Below are positions 42,814 through 51,992 of a stretch of DNA of 64,000 nt, in pieces. Each line of letters starts with the position of its first letter. Within the stretch, counting starts at the first letter, position 1. The notes below the pieces were generated by a model that saw only the letters and a program-made list of their open reading frames with translations, ran no database searches and was not told where the DNA came from. The position numbers and the translations under genes were made by a program. The stretch comes from CAYNVQ01 sp964400735 (GTDB taxonomy: Bacteria > Acidobacteriota > Aminicenantia > Aminicenantales > Aminicenantaceae), in NCBI GenBank assembly GCA_964400735.1, contig CAYNVQ010000001.1, forward strand, positions 806,001 to 870,000, read 5' to 3'.

Positions 42814-45468
42814 CTATTTCATGATTGAGTAGAAAAGGGAATTAAAAAGGAGTTTAAATGTTCCGTGCGTTTGGCCCCGGTTTTGAACGGCAAATCCTAA
42901 CAATATCACCCTGCCTTCTCCCAGAGGAACATCTGCAGCAGACGCTTTATTATGAAGGTATTGCTCCCCCAATAAATAGCCGCTCATAAGAAGATCAGCC
43001 TGGGAATATTTTGAAATCGCGACAGCAGGCTTCTCTTCGAATGTTGGGAGAATATCGAATGCCGCGCTGCGGTAAAACATCCCATAGCCTTCTTCAGGCA
43101 TCCCGTAAGCAACCGGATGCCTGGTGTCGAACTCCATCCTGAGTATAGACCCTGGACAGGCAAATTTTGGGGGGCCAGGCCTGGATTCCGCTTCTTCGGG
43201 ATCATACCGCCGTCCGCTGCTCCGGAGGTTCTTCAAAGCATCGTTTACAGGTAAGCCCAGTTCCTCTAAAGCAAATAGACATGCCGAATTCAACGCCACG
43301 AGAATCCCCCCGTCCTCCACGAATTTTTTTATATTTCTAACGCCTGCACCGGTTATTCCTCCCAAATATCGGGAAGGCATGGTCCCTATTTCATGGCCAT
43401 TGACGATAGCACCGGTTGACATCGAGGGGATGATGAGGGTATCGAACCTAGCCTTCAGATTTCCTGCTCTTACTTCGGCATCGTGGATATTGACGAAGGG
43501 AAATTCGTACTGTTCAAGAAGCCAGCGAGTCCATCCCTCATCGGTGCTTGCCGTCCAGGATTGATACAGGGCTACCCTCGGCTCTTTTATAGAAAAAAGC
43601 GTCGTGTTAAGATGCTTCTCGATCCCCTTTATGGAAAGATTAAGTTCCTCAACGAGAGAATCCATAAAAGAGCCGGAAACACCCTGGCATGGGACCACAA
43701 AAGTTCCAGGTGGATAGCTTTGATCTCCGATTTTTAGCGACTCTTTAATCCGGAAGACCTGCCCTCCTTTTTTGAGTATCCTGTTCACGGCGACAAAACT
43801 ATTGTTGGTCCTGGAAGATATCAGATAAGCATAGTTTGCTTTTCCTGCCACCTTTGTCTCCGGAAGGGCTGCCTTCTGGATAGAAACCAGACTCGCTTCT
43901 AGGGGAGAATTGGCGGCTAAGACATTTACGCCCATCTGATAAGGGAGAGTCCATCCGGCTATGTCGTAAGGGGGGAGGAAAATATCGGCAAGATTTTGGG
44001 GACGAACGATTCCTTGCCACAGGTTAGGATATTTCGTCAGATCAGGATAGGCTTGCTCCTCAAAAATAGCCTTGACGAATCGGGAGAAAGGCTGATTCAT
44101 AGGGATGACCCAGGTACCTTGTTTATGAGAAACGCCATCACAGACAAAGGGCTTCTCGGCTTGGTAAACCTCAATCCCTGCAAGAATCATGCTATCGATC
44201 AATCGGCATGCAGCGGTCGGATCATGCTGGTCCTGCGGTATAATCCAGGCAAAGGGAGGTTCTTTTTCGAATAGGGCGACCGTATCCCTTCCCATCAGGT
44301 ATTTGCCGTATAAAAACGTTTCCCGATAAACTGCGGCTGTGTGCAGCACCGACTTGGACGCCGTGATGGCGTACTCGACGCCATCCTTCAGCCTCCACCA
44401 GCCTCCTTTCCAGGGGCTGGGATAGAAGGCCCCGATAGTGAAATCTTTGTACTCTGAAGGGAAGTCGTCAACCGTATAGAAGTGGGGCGTGGCATAGCGA
44501 TAATGGGCGATTTCGGTCATGATGGAAATCACGTTGAAAAAATCGCAGAAGGAATCTTCATATCCCGGATAGATGAAGTCGAAAACGATGCGAGAGATGG
44601 CTCCTTCCTGACCTTTTCGGTCGAAGTCATAGGCCATTGCCGAACCGACCAGGTTTTTTCCCCGGATAAACAGCGGATGAAGATTGGGATTGGTGGGCTC
44701 TGCGGCCGGAGGGATCCAGATTCTCGCCGGAAAAGGAGCGGTCTGATGCTGGTCATAAAGAATCACCGGATACCACTCACGATTGACGACGCGGGTGATA
44801 TTGCGGGTTTCCGCCAGATTATTCATGTACGAATCGCGATTGTCATCATGCCCTGCATACAGGTGGTATAGCCACGGCATAGGGCTTATTTCAAAGGGAG
44901 TTCCCACGTTCGGAAGGTACCATTCTGCCAACAATTGCATCCCGTCGGGATTGGCAAAGACAAGGAGGAGAATGGTATTTTCCCGAATAAGGCGGGTTTC
45001 TGGATCTTCGGATACCACGAGGTCGTAGGCAAGCTGGATGGCGCTCTGTGCAGGGGCGCACTCGCTGGCATGGATGCCCACGTCGATCCAGACGACGGCT
45101 CTCCCTTCTGCAGCAAGACGATGGGCTCCCTCATCGGTCAGATCCTTTGCTAAAGCAAGCTTTTTCGATATCTCCTTAAACCTGTCAAGCTTTGCCATGT
45201 TCTCTTCGGAGGAGATGACGGCATAGATCATTGGCTTTCCCATCGAGGTTTTTCCCATCTCGAAAAGTTTCACTCGGGGGGAAGCCGCCTCCAGAGATCG
45301 GAAGTATTCGATAGCCTGTTCATAGGATGCAAGATGATAGTCTGTGCCGACCGTGAAGCCAAGAATTTCTTCAGGGGAAGGGATTGTCTGGGTGAAGGTG
45401 ACTCCCCATGCAATAAAAAAAAGAATGAGAAATCCGATTATAGGCCTTGAAAAATAGATTTTGTCCAT
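42814..45468 (-). CDS. Secreted M14-family zinc carboxypeptidase-like protein, second copy
   Basis: 884 residues from the ATG at 45468, which opens a signal peptide ('MDKIYFSRPIIGFLILFFIAWGVTF'); the frame continues 17 codons upstream without homology. It parallels the protein at 29956-32547 throughout: 'EEILGFTVGTDYHLASYEQAIEYF', zinc motif HASE ('VGIHASECAPAQSAIQ'), 'GHDDNRDSYMNN', 'DQHQTAPFPARI', and the C-terminal 'ILVALNSACLFAL' and 'GFAVQNRGQTHGTFKLLFNSLFY'. A predicted periplasmic or secreted exopeptidase. It stands between two direct copies of a structured repeat, which hints at past movement or duplication of the gene. Confidence 0.88.
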   Translation of the reverse strand: MDKIYFSRPIIGFLILFFIAWGVTFTQTIPSPEEILGFTVGTDYHLASYEQAIEYFRSLEAASPRVKLFEMGKTSMGKPMIYAVISSEENMAKLDRFKEISKKLALAKDLTDEGAHRLAAEGRAVVWIDVGIHASECAPAQSAIQLAYDLVVSEDPETRLIRENTILLLVFANPDGMQLLAEWYLPNVGTPFEISPMPWLYHLYAGHDDNRDSYMNNLAETRNITRVVNREWYPVILYDQHQTAPFPARIWIPPAAEPTNPNLHPLFIRGKNLVGSAMAYDFDRKGQEGAISRIVFDFIYPGYEDSFCDFFNVISIMTEIAHYRYATPHFYTVDDFPSEYKDFTIGAFYPSPWKGGWWRLKDGVEYAITASKSVLHTAAVYRETFLYGKYLMGRDTVALFEKEPPFAWIIPQDQHDPTAACRLIDSMILAGIEVYQAEKPFVCDGVSHKQGTWVIPMNQPFSRFVKAIFEEQAYPDLTKYPNLWQGIVRPQNLADIFLPPYDIAGWTLPYQMGVNVLAANSPLEASLVSIQKAALPETKVAGKANYAYLISSRTNNSFVAVNRILKKGGQVFRIKESLKIGDQSYPPGTFVVPCQGVSGSFMDSLVEELNLSIKGIEKHLNTTLFSIKEPRVALYQSWTASTDEGWTRWLLEQYEFPFVNIHDAEVRAGNLKARFDTLIIPSMSTGAIVNGHEIGTMPSRYLGGITGAGVRNIKKFVEDGGILVALNSACLFALEELGLPVNDALKNLRSSGRRYDPEEAESRPGPPKFACPGSILRMEFDTRHPVAYGMPEEGYGMFYRSAAFDILPTFEEKPAVAISKYSQADLLMSGYLLGEQYLHNKASAADVPLGEGRVILLGFAVQNRGQTHGTFKLLFNSLFYSIMK

Positions 45469-45561
45469 GGAATGCAATCCTCTCTCAAAATATTTTGCAT
45501 TTTTCATACATTTTATCACACAGGATGCATTGCCAAAACAGCGTATGATTTTTTTTCTGGC

Positions 45562-45739
45562 GGGGAAGCTGAAGAGGAAGCCATCCGGAGGCGAGCGGGC
45601 AGGGAAAGCAAGCTTTACTTGCAGGTTGAAGAGAGCGAGCCGAGGAATAAGATGGTTTTCCTCGCTGGGAAAACCAGCGGGCTGACGTTTCAGCTTCCCT
45701 GGCAGTTACTTTATCACGGTTTTGTAGACGCTTCCTATC
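45562..45739 (+). repeat. Structured dispersed repeat family 2, copy 2 (complete)
   Basis: An outer stem GGGGAAGCTGAA (45562-45573) with TTCAGCTTCCC (45689-45699), a middle block with AGCAAGCTTTACTTGC (an internal hairpin), and an inner stem GGTTTTC/GAAAACC around CTCGCTG. About 75-80% identical by eye to the copy at 42605-42771 and in the same orientation. It lies upstream of the M14 start and of the unknown gene at 45852. Confidence 0.72.
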
Positions 45740-45851
45740 ACACAGCCAATCCATCTCTTAGATAAGATAAGCCCGCTCGCCGTTGCGTCCGTGTCAACTC
45801 GATTTTTCGGATAAAAAATTACAGTATTTTCTCGACAAACAGGGAGAAGAG

Positions 45852-46412
45852 ATGTATAAATTACCTTCGACATTAAGCGGAAAGGTTTTACCGATGAATG
45901 AAAACAGGGAGAAGAGCATATTTGAGAATTTTGATAAATGCATAAAAGAGCTGAATCTTGCCATCAAAGTTTTTCAGGATTTCTTGAGCGATCGAACTTC
46001 CGCGGATCCGTCAAACTACTACACGGCTCAAAAGTATTTGGAAGAAAGCAAACTCTTTTATAAAGATGCGTTAGAAGAAGTCAGCACACTTATCGGATCT
46101 CTGCCTGAGAACGCCTCGCCAGGATTTAGAAAATGGAAAGAAAATTTTCTCAAAGGAACGGGAATCGTAAGTGAAAGCGAAGAGTTTGAAGACTTAAAAT
46201 CCGAGCTTCATATGGATCGATTTTTACACGGAATCCTAACCACGGAGGAAATCGATGCCCTTTTGGTCAAGCATTATGAATCCCAACAGAAAGGGAAAAG
46301 AAAGTTGTCCAATATAAAAGCGAGGATAATTTTGGATAAAATGATAAACCTTATGGATGATGCAGAAATGTTGGACAAAAAAGCCAAAGAGAAGCTCTAT
46401 CAGCTAAGGTAA
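45852..46412 (+). CDS. Helical protein of unknown function
   Basis: About 186 residues from the ATG at 45852, which has AGGGAGAAGAG just upstream; the frame is open back to 45783. Predicted almost entirely helical and charged: 'FENFDKCIKELNLAIKVFQDFLSDRT', 'YYTAQKYLEESKLFYKDALEEVSTLIGSLPENASPGFRKWKENFLKGTG', 'IKARIILDKMINLMDDAEMLDKKAKEKLYQLR'. No signal peptide and no recognisable family. It stands alone between a repeat and the convergent ABC permease gene. Confidence 0.7.
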   Translation: MYKLPSTLSGKVLPMNENREKSIFENFDKCIKELNLAIKVFQDFLSDRTSADPSNYYTAQKYLEESKLFYKDALEEVSTLIGSLPENASPGFRKWKENFLKGTGIVSESEEFEDLKSELHMDRFLHGILTTEEIDALLVKHYESQQKGKRKLSNIKARIILDKMINLMDDAEMLDKKAKEKLYQLR

Positions 46413-46475
46413 TCAAACGCTCGCCTCCAGAGCCCAGACAGCGGTTTGGAAAAAGCCGCGAGCAACACGAAAAAA

Positions 46476-49058
46476 TCACTCGAACCGGAGCGAATCGGCG
46501 GGATTAGACACGGCAGCCCTTAAAGACTGAAAAGCTACCGCAAGAACGGCGACGGTAAGGGCCAAAAATGAAGAAAAAATAAAAAACTTCGGTCCAACTC
46601 CGACCCTGTAGGCAAAATTCCTCAGCCAATCCGACATCGCAAAATAAGCGATGGGCCAAGCGATGACATTGGCCACAAGTACCCATATCACTAGCTCTCT
46701 CCCCAAAATCCACATCACATTTCCCGGCGCCGCCCCTAGAACCTTCCGGATACTGATTTCCTTTCTCCTCTGCTCGACAGAAAAAGATGTCAATCCAATG
46801 AGTCCTAAACAAGCTATAAAAATAGCAAGGCCAGCAAAAACATTGATAAGTTTTCCCATGCGCGTTTCAGACCTGTACTGTCTTTCATACTGCTCTTCCA
46901 TAAAATGGAAGTCGAACGGATCATGAGAAAAGATTTTTCTCCATATTCCATTTAAATCCTCAAGCGTCGAAGATATGTCATCCTTATGTATTTTAATCAA
47001 TACATGATTCCAATAATCATCCGAACCAATGGCGATAGCCAAAGGAGCGATACTCGAACGGAGCGAATGAAAATTGAAATCTTTCATGACTCCGATAACC
47101 TGCCCTTCACGACCGATAAACGAAAACTTGGCTCCGACAGGAGAATCGGTCCCCATTATTCCGGCCAATGTCTCATTGATCAGAAATGCCTGCGTGGCAT
47201 CGGTAGAATATTCTTTGGAAAAAGACCGCCCCTCCGCCATTTCGATACCCAAGGCATCAAGAAAGTCAAAGTCCACCACGTTTAAGGTAACATGAACGAT
47301 CTCTTCTGGATCCTTTCCATCCCAATTCACGCCGGACGAGCTGCTTTCAAAGTTGGTCGGCTCTGAATAAGCTGCTGTCACGTTCAAAACCCGGGGATGT
47401 TTCAAGAGTTCGGCTTTCAGAATTTCATACGATTTTCTCATCTCTTGGCTTAAGGACACTCCTATGAGGTGTTCTCTGTCCCATCCAATATTTCTGTTTC
47501 GTATGTAGTCGAGTTGGGCATATACGACAAGTGTTCCTATGATCAGGATGATCGAGATGGTAAACTGAAGGATGACAAGAAGCCGTCTGAATCCTGATTT
47601 TTTCCTTCCTGTCTGCAAAACATTCCTCAATACCTGAACGGGACGAAAGGAGGAAAGGTACAGAGCTGGATAGCTGCCGGCTACGAACCCGGTAAATAGA
47701 GTGATTCCAACCAATCCGATAAAAGCCTGCCAGTTGAGAAGGGAATGCACGGAAATCTGCTTTCCCGTAAATTTGTTGAATTCGGGGAGAACGAGCCAGA
47801 TGAGCGCCAAGGCCAAAGCAACGGCATAGGCAGTCATAAATATGGACTCCCCGAAAAATTGAAAGATCACATGTCTGCGCAGTGCTCCAAGAGTCTTCCG
47901 CATCCCGATTTCCTTGGCCCTGCTGAATGACCTGGCAGTAGTCAAATTCATAAAGTTGACACAGGCTATCAATAGAATGAACGCGGCTACGACAGAAAAA
48001 ATATAAACGTAAACAATGCCTCTCAATCCTGTTGACAGCCGATAATGCGAGCGGAGATGAATATCAGAAATCTTTTCCAGCAAAATTTCATTTTTCGATC
48101 CGGGTGAATATCGCTGGATGAGTGTCGTTATTTTCTGATTGACATTTTGGATAGATGCTTTTTCATCGAGCAAAACATATGTCCGATAGCTGAACGCCCC
48201 CCAGCTATCGGATTCATACCAATCCATGTGATCCAAATGGGCCCACGGCAGGACGAAATCAAACTGGCCAATATGCGTATTATAGGGGATGTCACGGAAT
48301 ACTCCCCTGACAATATAATCGAACCTGTTGTCTACGTGGATGACTTTTCCGATCGGATCTTCGTTTCCGAAAAAACTCTCGGCCCTTCTCTCGCTGATGA
48401 GGGAAGAATCCGGGGCGTTCAGCGACACGGCCCCTTCCCCTTTTATAAAGGGAAATGTGAAAAGATCAAAAAAAGAGGGGTCGACAACGATCATATTGGT
48501 CTCATTGAACGATTTATCTCCGAAGCGGATAGGAATAGTTCCCCAATAGCTGAGCCTCGCTGTCTCCTCGATCTCAGGGATATCATTCTTCAGCGCCTGC
48601 CCTAGCGGAGGAGGCGTAGCCACTACTTTCCGCATCCCTCCCGATAATGGCATATTAACAACCACTCTATACAAACGATCTCGATTCTCATGAAAACGGT
48701 CAAAGCTTTGTTCATCCAAGATCCAGAGCGTTATGAAAAGGCAGCAGGCCAATCCGAAAGCCAATCCCGCAATATTGATAAAGGAATAAGTTTTGTGCCT
48801 TCTCGTGTTCCTCCAGGTTATCGTGGCATAGTTCCTCATCATTATCAGCCTGAAGCGAATGGCATCCACAACAAAAGAAGGAATGGATTTTCCTATGTTG
48901 AGTAAAAACCAAAAATTCGCGTGAAGTCTTCCGTGGCCGGCGGCAATTTGCAGATACTCTTCCTCGAAATCACCGATGTTCGATTCATCGGCATAATCGG
49001 GCAAAATGCGATGAAGTATCTGGGCCAGGAATTTGGGGGGCTTATTTTCACTTCTCAT
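46476..49058 (-). CDS. ABC transporter permease of the PadR-linked MacB/FtsX type (ADOP-like)
   Basis: 860 residues from the ATG at 49058 (AAGGAAGAG upstream); this start gives an ATGA overlap with the PadR stop. Residues 5-60 hold the permease-prefix domain typical of ADOP proteins ('LLPDYADESNIGDFEEEYL'-like with 'DFEEEY'). Then follow two MacB_PCD/FtsX modules: TM1 near 100 ('INIAGLAFGLACCLFITLWI'), a periplasmic domain, a three-helix FtsX block, a second periplasmic domain and a final FtsX block ending 'AVSNPADSLRFE'. It probably exports a macrolide-like or peptide substrate, or signals mechanically, with an ATPase not encoded here. It is co-transcribed with a PadR regulator. Confidence 0.9.
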   Translation of the reverse strand: MRSENKPPKFLAQILHRILPDYADESNIGDFEEEYLQIAAGHGRLHANFWFLLNIGKSIPSFVVDAIRFRLIMMRNYATITWRNTRRHKTYSFINIAGLAFGLACCLFITLWILDEQSFDRFHENRDRLYRVVVNMPLSGGMRKVVATPPPLGQALKNDIPEIEETARLSYWGTIPIRFGDKSFNETNMIVVDPSFFDLFTFPFIKGEGAVSLNAPDSSLISERRAESFFGNEDPIGKVIHVDNRFDYIVRGVFRDIPYNTHIGQFDFVLPWAHLDHMDWYESDSWGAFSYRTYVLLDEKASIQNVNQKITTLIQRYSPGSKNEILLEKISDIHLRSHYRLSTGLRGIVYVYIFSVVAAFILLIACVNFMNLTTARSFSRAKEIGMRKTLGALRRHVIFQFFGESIFMTAYAVALALALIWLVLPEFNKFTGKQISVHSLLNWQAFIGLVGITLFTGFVAGSYPALYLSSFRPVQVLRNVLQTGRKKSGFRRLLVILQFTISIILIIGTLVVYAQLDYIRNRNIGWDREHLIGVSLSQEMRKSYEILKAELLKHPRVLNVTAAYSEPTNFESSSSGVNWDGKDPEEIVHVTLNVVDFDFLDALGIEMAEGRSFSKEYSTDATQAFLINETLAGIMGTDSPVGAKFSFIGREGQVIGVMKDFNFHSLRSSIAPLAIAIGSDDYWNHVLIKIHKDDISSTLEDLNGIWRKIFSHDPFDFHFMEEQYERQYRSETRMGKLINVFAGLAIFIACLGLIGLTSFSVEQRRKEISIRKVLGAAPGNVMWILGRELVIWVLVANVIAWPIAYFAMSDWLRNFAYRVGVGPKFFIFSSFLALTVAVLAVAFQSLRAAVSNPADSLRFE

Positions 49059-49411
49059 GATGAACTCTTCCTTTCTGGGAAAAACCCAGGAATGTCTTCC
49101 CACATCGCATTTTGTACCTCTCTGATTTCGGCCAAAGCTTCTAATCCGGCAGGAGTAATTCTGTACTTTCGCCTCCTTTTCCCTCCTCTCACAGGAAGAG
49201 GATTATCCAGATGAGATTTTACCAATCCTTTCTTTTCCAGCCGATACAGGGGCACATAAATCGCGCCGAATGACCAAACCTTCCCGGTCAGTTTGGAGAT
49301 ATGTTTCCTGATTTGGACACAGTAGGCATCCTCCTGCAATTTCCAAATAGCATGCAGAATAAATTCTTCGGGTCTCGATAGAAATTTCATTTTCATTCCT
49401 TTTTTCGGCAT
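49055..49411 (-). CDS. PadR-family transcriptional regulator
   Basis: A 118-residue winged-helix protein. 'RPEEFILHAIWKLQEDAYCVQIRKHISKLTGKVWSFGAIYVPLYRLEKKGLVKS' is the PadR HTH with the G-A-I-Y-V-x-L-x-R-L-E signature, followed by the wing 'RGGKRRRKYRITPAGLEALAEI'. It overlaps the permease start by 4 bp (ATGA), a typical PadR-ADOP pair. The promoter region contains a 15-bp inverted repeat, so autoregulation is likely. In-frame ATGs at 49396 and 49390 are alternative starts. Confidence 0.93.
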   Translation of the reverse strand: MPKKGMKMKFLSRPEEFILHAIWKLQEDAYCVQIRKHISKLTGKVWSFGAIYVPLYRLEKKGLVKSHLDNPLPVRGGKRRRKYRITPAGLEALAEIREVQNAMWEDIPGFFPERKSSS

Positions 49412-49414
49412 TTT

Positions 49415-49471
49415 CCTTACAAATTAAAATATATCTATCCGCTTGTCAAGGATTTTTTTTAATCTGTAAGG
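49415..49471 (-). promoter_or_regulatory. PadR operon promoter with a symmetrical operator
   Basis: Minus strand TTGACA (49449-49444), 17-bp spacer, TAATTT (49426-49421). CCTTACAAATTAAAA (49415-49429) and its inverse TTTTAATCTGTAAGG (49457-49471) flank the promoter: one arm covers the -10, the other lies just upstream of the -35. Confidence 0.65.
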
Positions 49472-49702
49472 AATATAAAAATAAGGAGGGTACTCCACTC
49501 ATATCCAAAACCACAAAGTCATAGGCCTAAAATCATCGCAAGTTGACTACAACCTCCTAACCAGAAGGTTCAGGATAGACTGCCTCGTTGAATCAGCAAA
49601 AAACAGCAAAGATAGCCCTCGGAGAAACGGCCAACTCTCTTCGGTTCCATCAGGAATTGTTATTAGACCATGCAATAGGGAGAGGCCATTCGGCCTCATA
49701 TG

Positions 49703-50314
49703 TCAGCTCGAGGTGTCCGCTAGAGCTTCGAATAGGACGAAAGCGGCCTGAAGAAAGGATGTCGGGCAGAGAGGAAAACATTCCTTGCAGTTTATGCACT
49801 CCATCGCGGCCACTTCCGGAATGAATCGTATCTCCCGCCTTGCCCCACTGTCCACGAATCCGATAGCGTTTTTTTTCTTTACCTCGGCACAATATCTCAC
49901 GCATAGACCGCAGAGGATACAAAACGAGGCCTCCTTTTCGAAACGGCCTTTATCCGCTCCGTACTCCTGAGCCAATTCCTGCAGTTGCGGCGAATTGGGC
50001 GCATGAGCCAGCAGGAATTCCAAGATCATCTTGCGGATTTTGTCCACCTTCTTAGACCTGGTTCTCACGATCAGGTCCTTTTCAACAGGATAAAGGCAGG
50101 CCGCTACGAGTTTTGTCCAGCCTCTGACTTCTGCTTCGACTGTGCATATACGGCATGCGCCATAAGGCTCCAGTTTCTCGTGATGACAGAGCGTGGGAAT
50201 AAATATGCCTGTGCTTTGAGCGGCCTCCAGAATGGTCATCCCTTCTGTGGCTTTCACTTCTTTCCCATCTATCTGAATAATAATTTCTTTCATCTTTTTA
50301 GGACTCTCAACCAT
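49703..50314 (-). CDS. bamI: BamI-like NuoG-type [2Fe-2S]/[4Fe-4S] subunit of class II benzoyl-CoA reductase
   Basis: A 203-residue ferredoxin-like protein matching the N-terminal part of NuoG/HoxU. Residues 8-85 form a [2Fe-2S] plant-type ferredoxin domain with cysteines in 'FIPTLCHHEKLEPYGACRICTVE' and 'LVAACLYPV'. Two [4Fe-4S] motifs follow: 'CILCGLCVRYC' and 'CINCKECFPLCP'. The His-Cys segment of full NuoG and the molybdopterin domain are absent. The ATG at 50314 overlaps the bamH stop; an ATG at 50293 is an alternative. It is the last gene of the bam operon and should pass electrons between BamH and the rest of the complex. Confidence 0.87.
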   Translation of the reverse strand: MVESPKKMKEIIIQIDGKEVKATEGMTILEAAQSTGIFIPTLCHHEKLEPYGACRICTVEAEVRGWTKLVAACLYPVEKDLIVRTRSKKVDKIRKMILEFLLAHAPNSPQLQELAQEYGADKGRFEKEASFCILCGLCVRYCAEVKKKNAIGFVDSGARREIRFIPEVAAMECINCKECFPLCPTSFLQAAFVLFEALADTSS

Positions 50315-51983
50315 CGGTCTTCTCTGCCGGACCGTTCACCTTTTCGATGCTCGCCTCGTACTCTTCTCTAAAGTAGCGCAGCGTGCTCAAAAGCGGATCA
50401 GCCGCCGTTTTTCCTAACGCACATAAAGAGGCCGCTCCGGTCGCCTCGGCTATCTCCTCCAACATCCCGATGTCCCCCTCCTTTCCCCTTCCACCACGAA
50501 TATCGGTCAGAATTTTGAGCATCTGCCGGATGCCTTCGCGGCAGGGGACGCATTTGCCGCATGACTCATTGGAGAGGAAGTCGAGAAAATACCTGGATAA
50601 ATCGACCATACTAGTTTCCTCATCCAGAACCAGCATACTGCCGGCACCGATCGCGGCTCCCAGTTTGGCCAACTCGTCGAAGTCCAAGGGGGTGTCGAGC
50701 AGACTATCTGGAATAGAACCTCCCATAGGTCCCCCGAAGTGAACCGCTTTGAGTTTTTTCCCGTTGGGAACTCCCCCCCCTATGCCGTAGACGATCTCTC
50801 TTATAGTGGTCCCGAAAGGCACTTCTGCCACCCCTGTATTGACGATATTTCCGGATAAGGACACGAGTTTGGTCCCCTTGCTCCGCTCTGTCCCGATTGT
50901 TGTATACCACTGGGCACCCTTATCGATGATCAAGGGCACATTGGCCCAGGTTTCCACGTTGTTCAGGACACTGGGCCTCTCCCAAATGCCTTTGACCGAA
51001 GTGCGTATGTATTTGGGTCTTGGCTCCGGGGGATTTCCTTCTATCGACCTCATCAAGGCGCTGGACTCGCCGGAAACGAATATCCCGATATCCAGATGCA
51101 CCTCCACATGAAAGTCGAAACCAGAGCCTAGGATATTTTCCCCCAAAAGTCCGCACTTCTCCGCCTGAGCGAGAGCCATATCGATATTGTTCTTCAATCG
51201 AGGCGTATCATGACGGGCATAAATAAACCCTTGATGGGAGCCGACCGCATAGGCGCCGATTATCAAGCCTTCCAGCACACAGTGCGGATTTCCCGAAAGG
51301 ATGGCTCGATCCATGAAAGCTCCCAGCTCCCCTTCATGAGCATTGACGATAACGTACTTTTCTTTCCCCGGAGCATTACGGGCGGTCTCCCACTTCCGGC
51401 CGGCAGGGAATCCACCGCCACCCCGGCCGCGAAGGCTGGCTTTTTTTATTTCTTCCAGAACTTCCTCAGGACTCCTCTCCAAAAGCGCTTTGGATAAGGC
51501 AGAATACCCGCCCACAGCAAGGTAGTCATCCATGCTTTGGGGATCGATTCTCGTGTTATGGCCGAAAATGTGCCGCATTTGTTTCTTGTAAAAAGGGATA
51601 TCGGACTGAAAGACTGCTTTTTCGCCGGTATCCGGGTCCGAATAAACGAGACGGTCGATCACTTTCTTCCCCAGTACGGTCTGTGAGACGATATCCGGAA
51701 CATCCTCCGGTGTGACCTCCGCATAGCAGATCTCTTCAGGGTAGATAACAACCATAGGCCCTTTTTCGCAAAATCCATGACAGCCCGTCGCCCTGATATC
51801 GACTTTGGATTTTAAATCCTTTTTATTGATCTCTTCTTCAAAGGCGTTGATAATCCGGCCGTTGTCAAGACCGAGACAACCCATTCCCGCACATACGGCG
51901 ACACCGGGCTTATCGGGATTTCTTGCTGACAAGACAGCCTTCCTCAGCTTTTCCAATTCAGAAGCTGAACTTATTCTCGGCAT
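50307..51983 (-). CDS. bamH: BamH-like NuoF-type NADH- and FMN-binding subunit
   Basis: A 558-residue protein. Residues about 20-125 are a thioredoxin-like [2Fe-2S] ferredoxin domain ('VAVCAGMGCLG', 'RATGCHGFCEKGPMVVIYPE'). The NuoF core follows with the FMN/NADH loop 'LRGRGGGGFPAGRKWE', 'VNAHEGELGAFMDR' and 'GAYICGEE'-like region as 'GIFVSGESSALMRSIEG'. The N3-type [4Fe-4S] motif is 'ESCGKCVPCREG' with a distal Cys in 'ASLCALGK'. It is the NADH-oxidising entry point of class II benzoyl-CoA reductase, probably the electron bifurcation input. Overlaps bamI, and is 9 bp after the bamF-bamG fusion. Confidence 0.9.
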   Translation of the reverse strand: MPRISSASELEKLRKAVLSARNPDKPGVAVCAGMGCLGLDNGRIINAFEEEINKKDLKSKVDIRATGCHGFCEKGPMVVIYPEEICYAEVTPEDVPDIVSQTVLGKKVIDRLVYSDPDTGEKAVFQSDIPFYKKQMRHIFGHNTRIDPQSMDDYLAVGGYSALSKALLERSPEEVLEEIKKASLRGRGGGGFPAGRKWETARNAPGKEKYVIVNAHEGELGAFMDRAILSGNPHCVLEGLIIGAYAVGSHQGFIYARHDTPRLKNNIDMALAQAEKCGLLGENILGSGFDFHVEVHLDIGIFVSGESSALMRSIEGNPPEPRPKYIRTSVKGIWERPSVLNNVETWANVPLIIDKGAQWYTTIGTERSKGTKLVSLSGNIVNTGVAEVPFGTTIREIVYGIGGGVPNGKKLKAVHFGGPMGGSIPDSLLDTPLDFDELAKLGAAIGAGSMLVLDEETSMVDLSRYFLDFLSNESCGKCVPCREGIRQMLKILTDIRGGRGKEGDIGMLEEIAEATGAASLCALGKTAADPLLSTLRYFREEYEASIEKVNGPAEKTDG

Positions 51984-51992
51984 AATCTTTCC

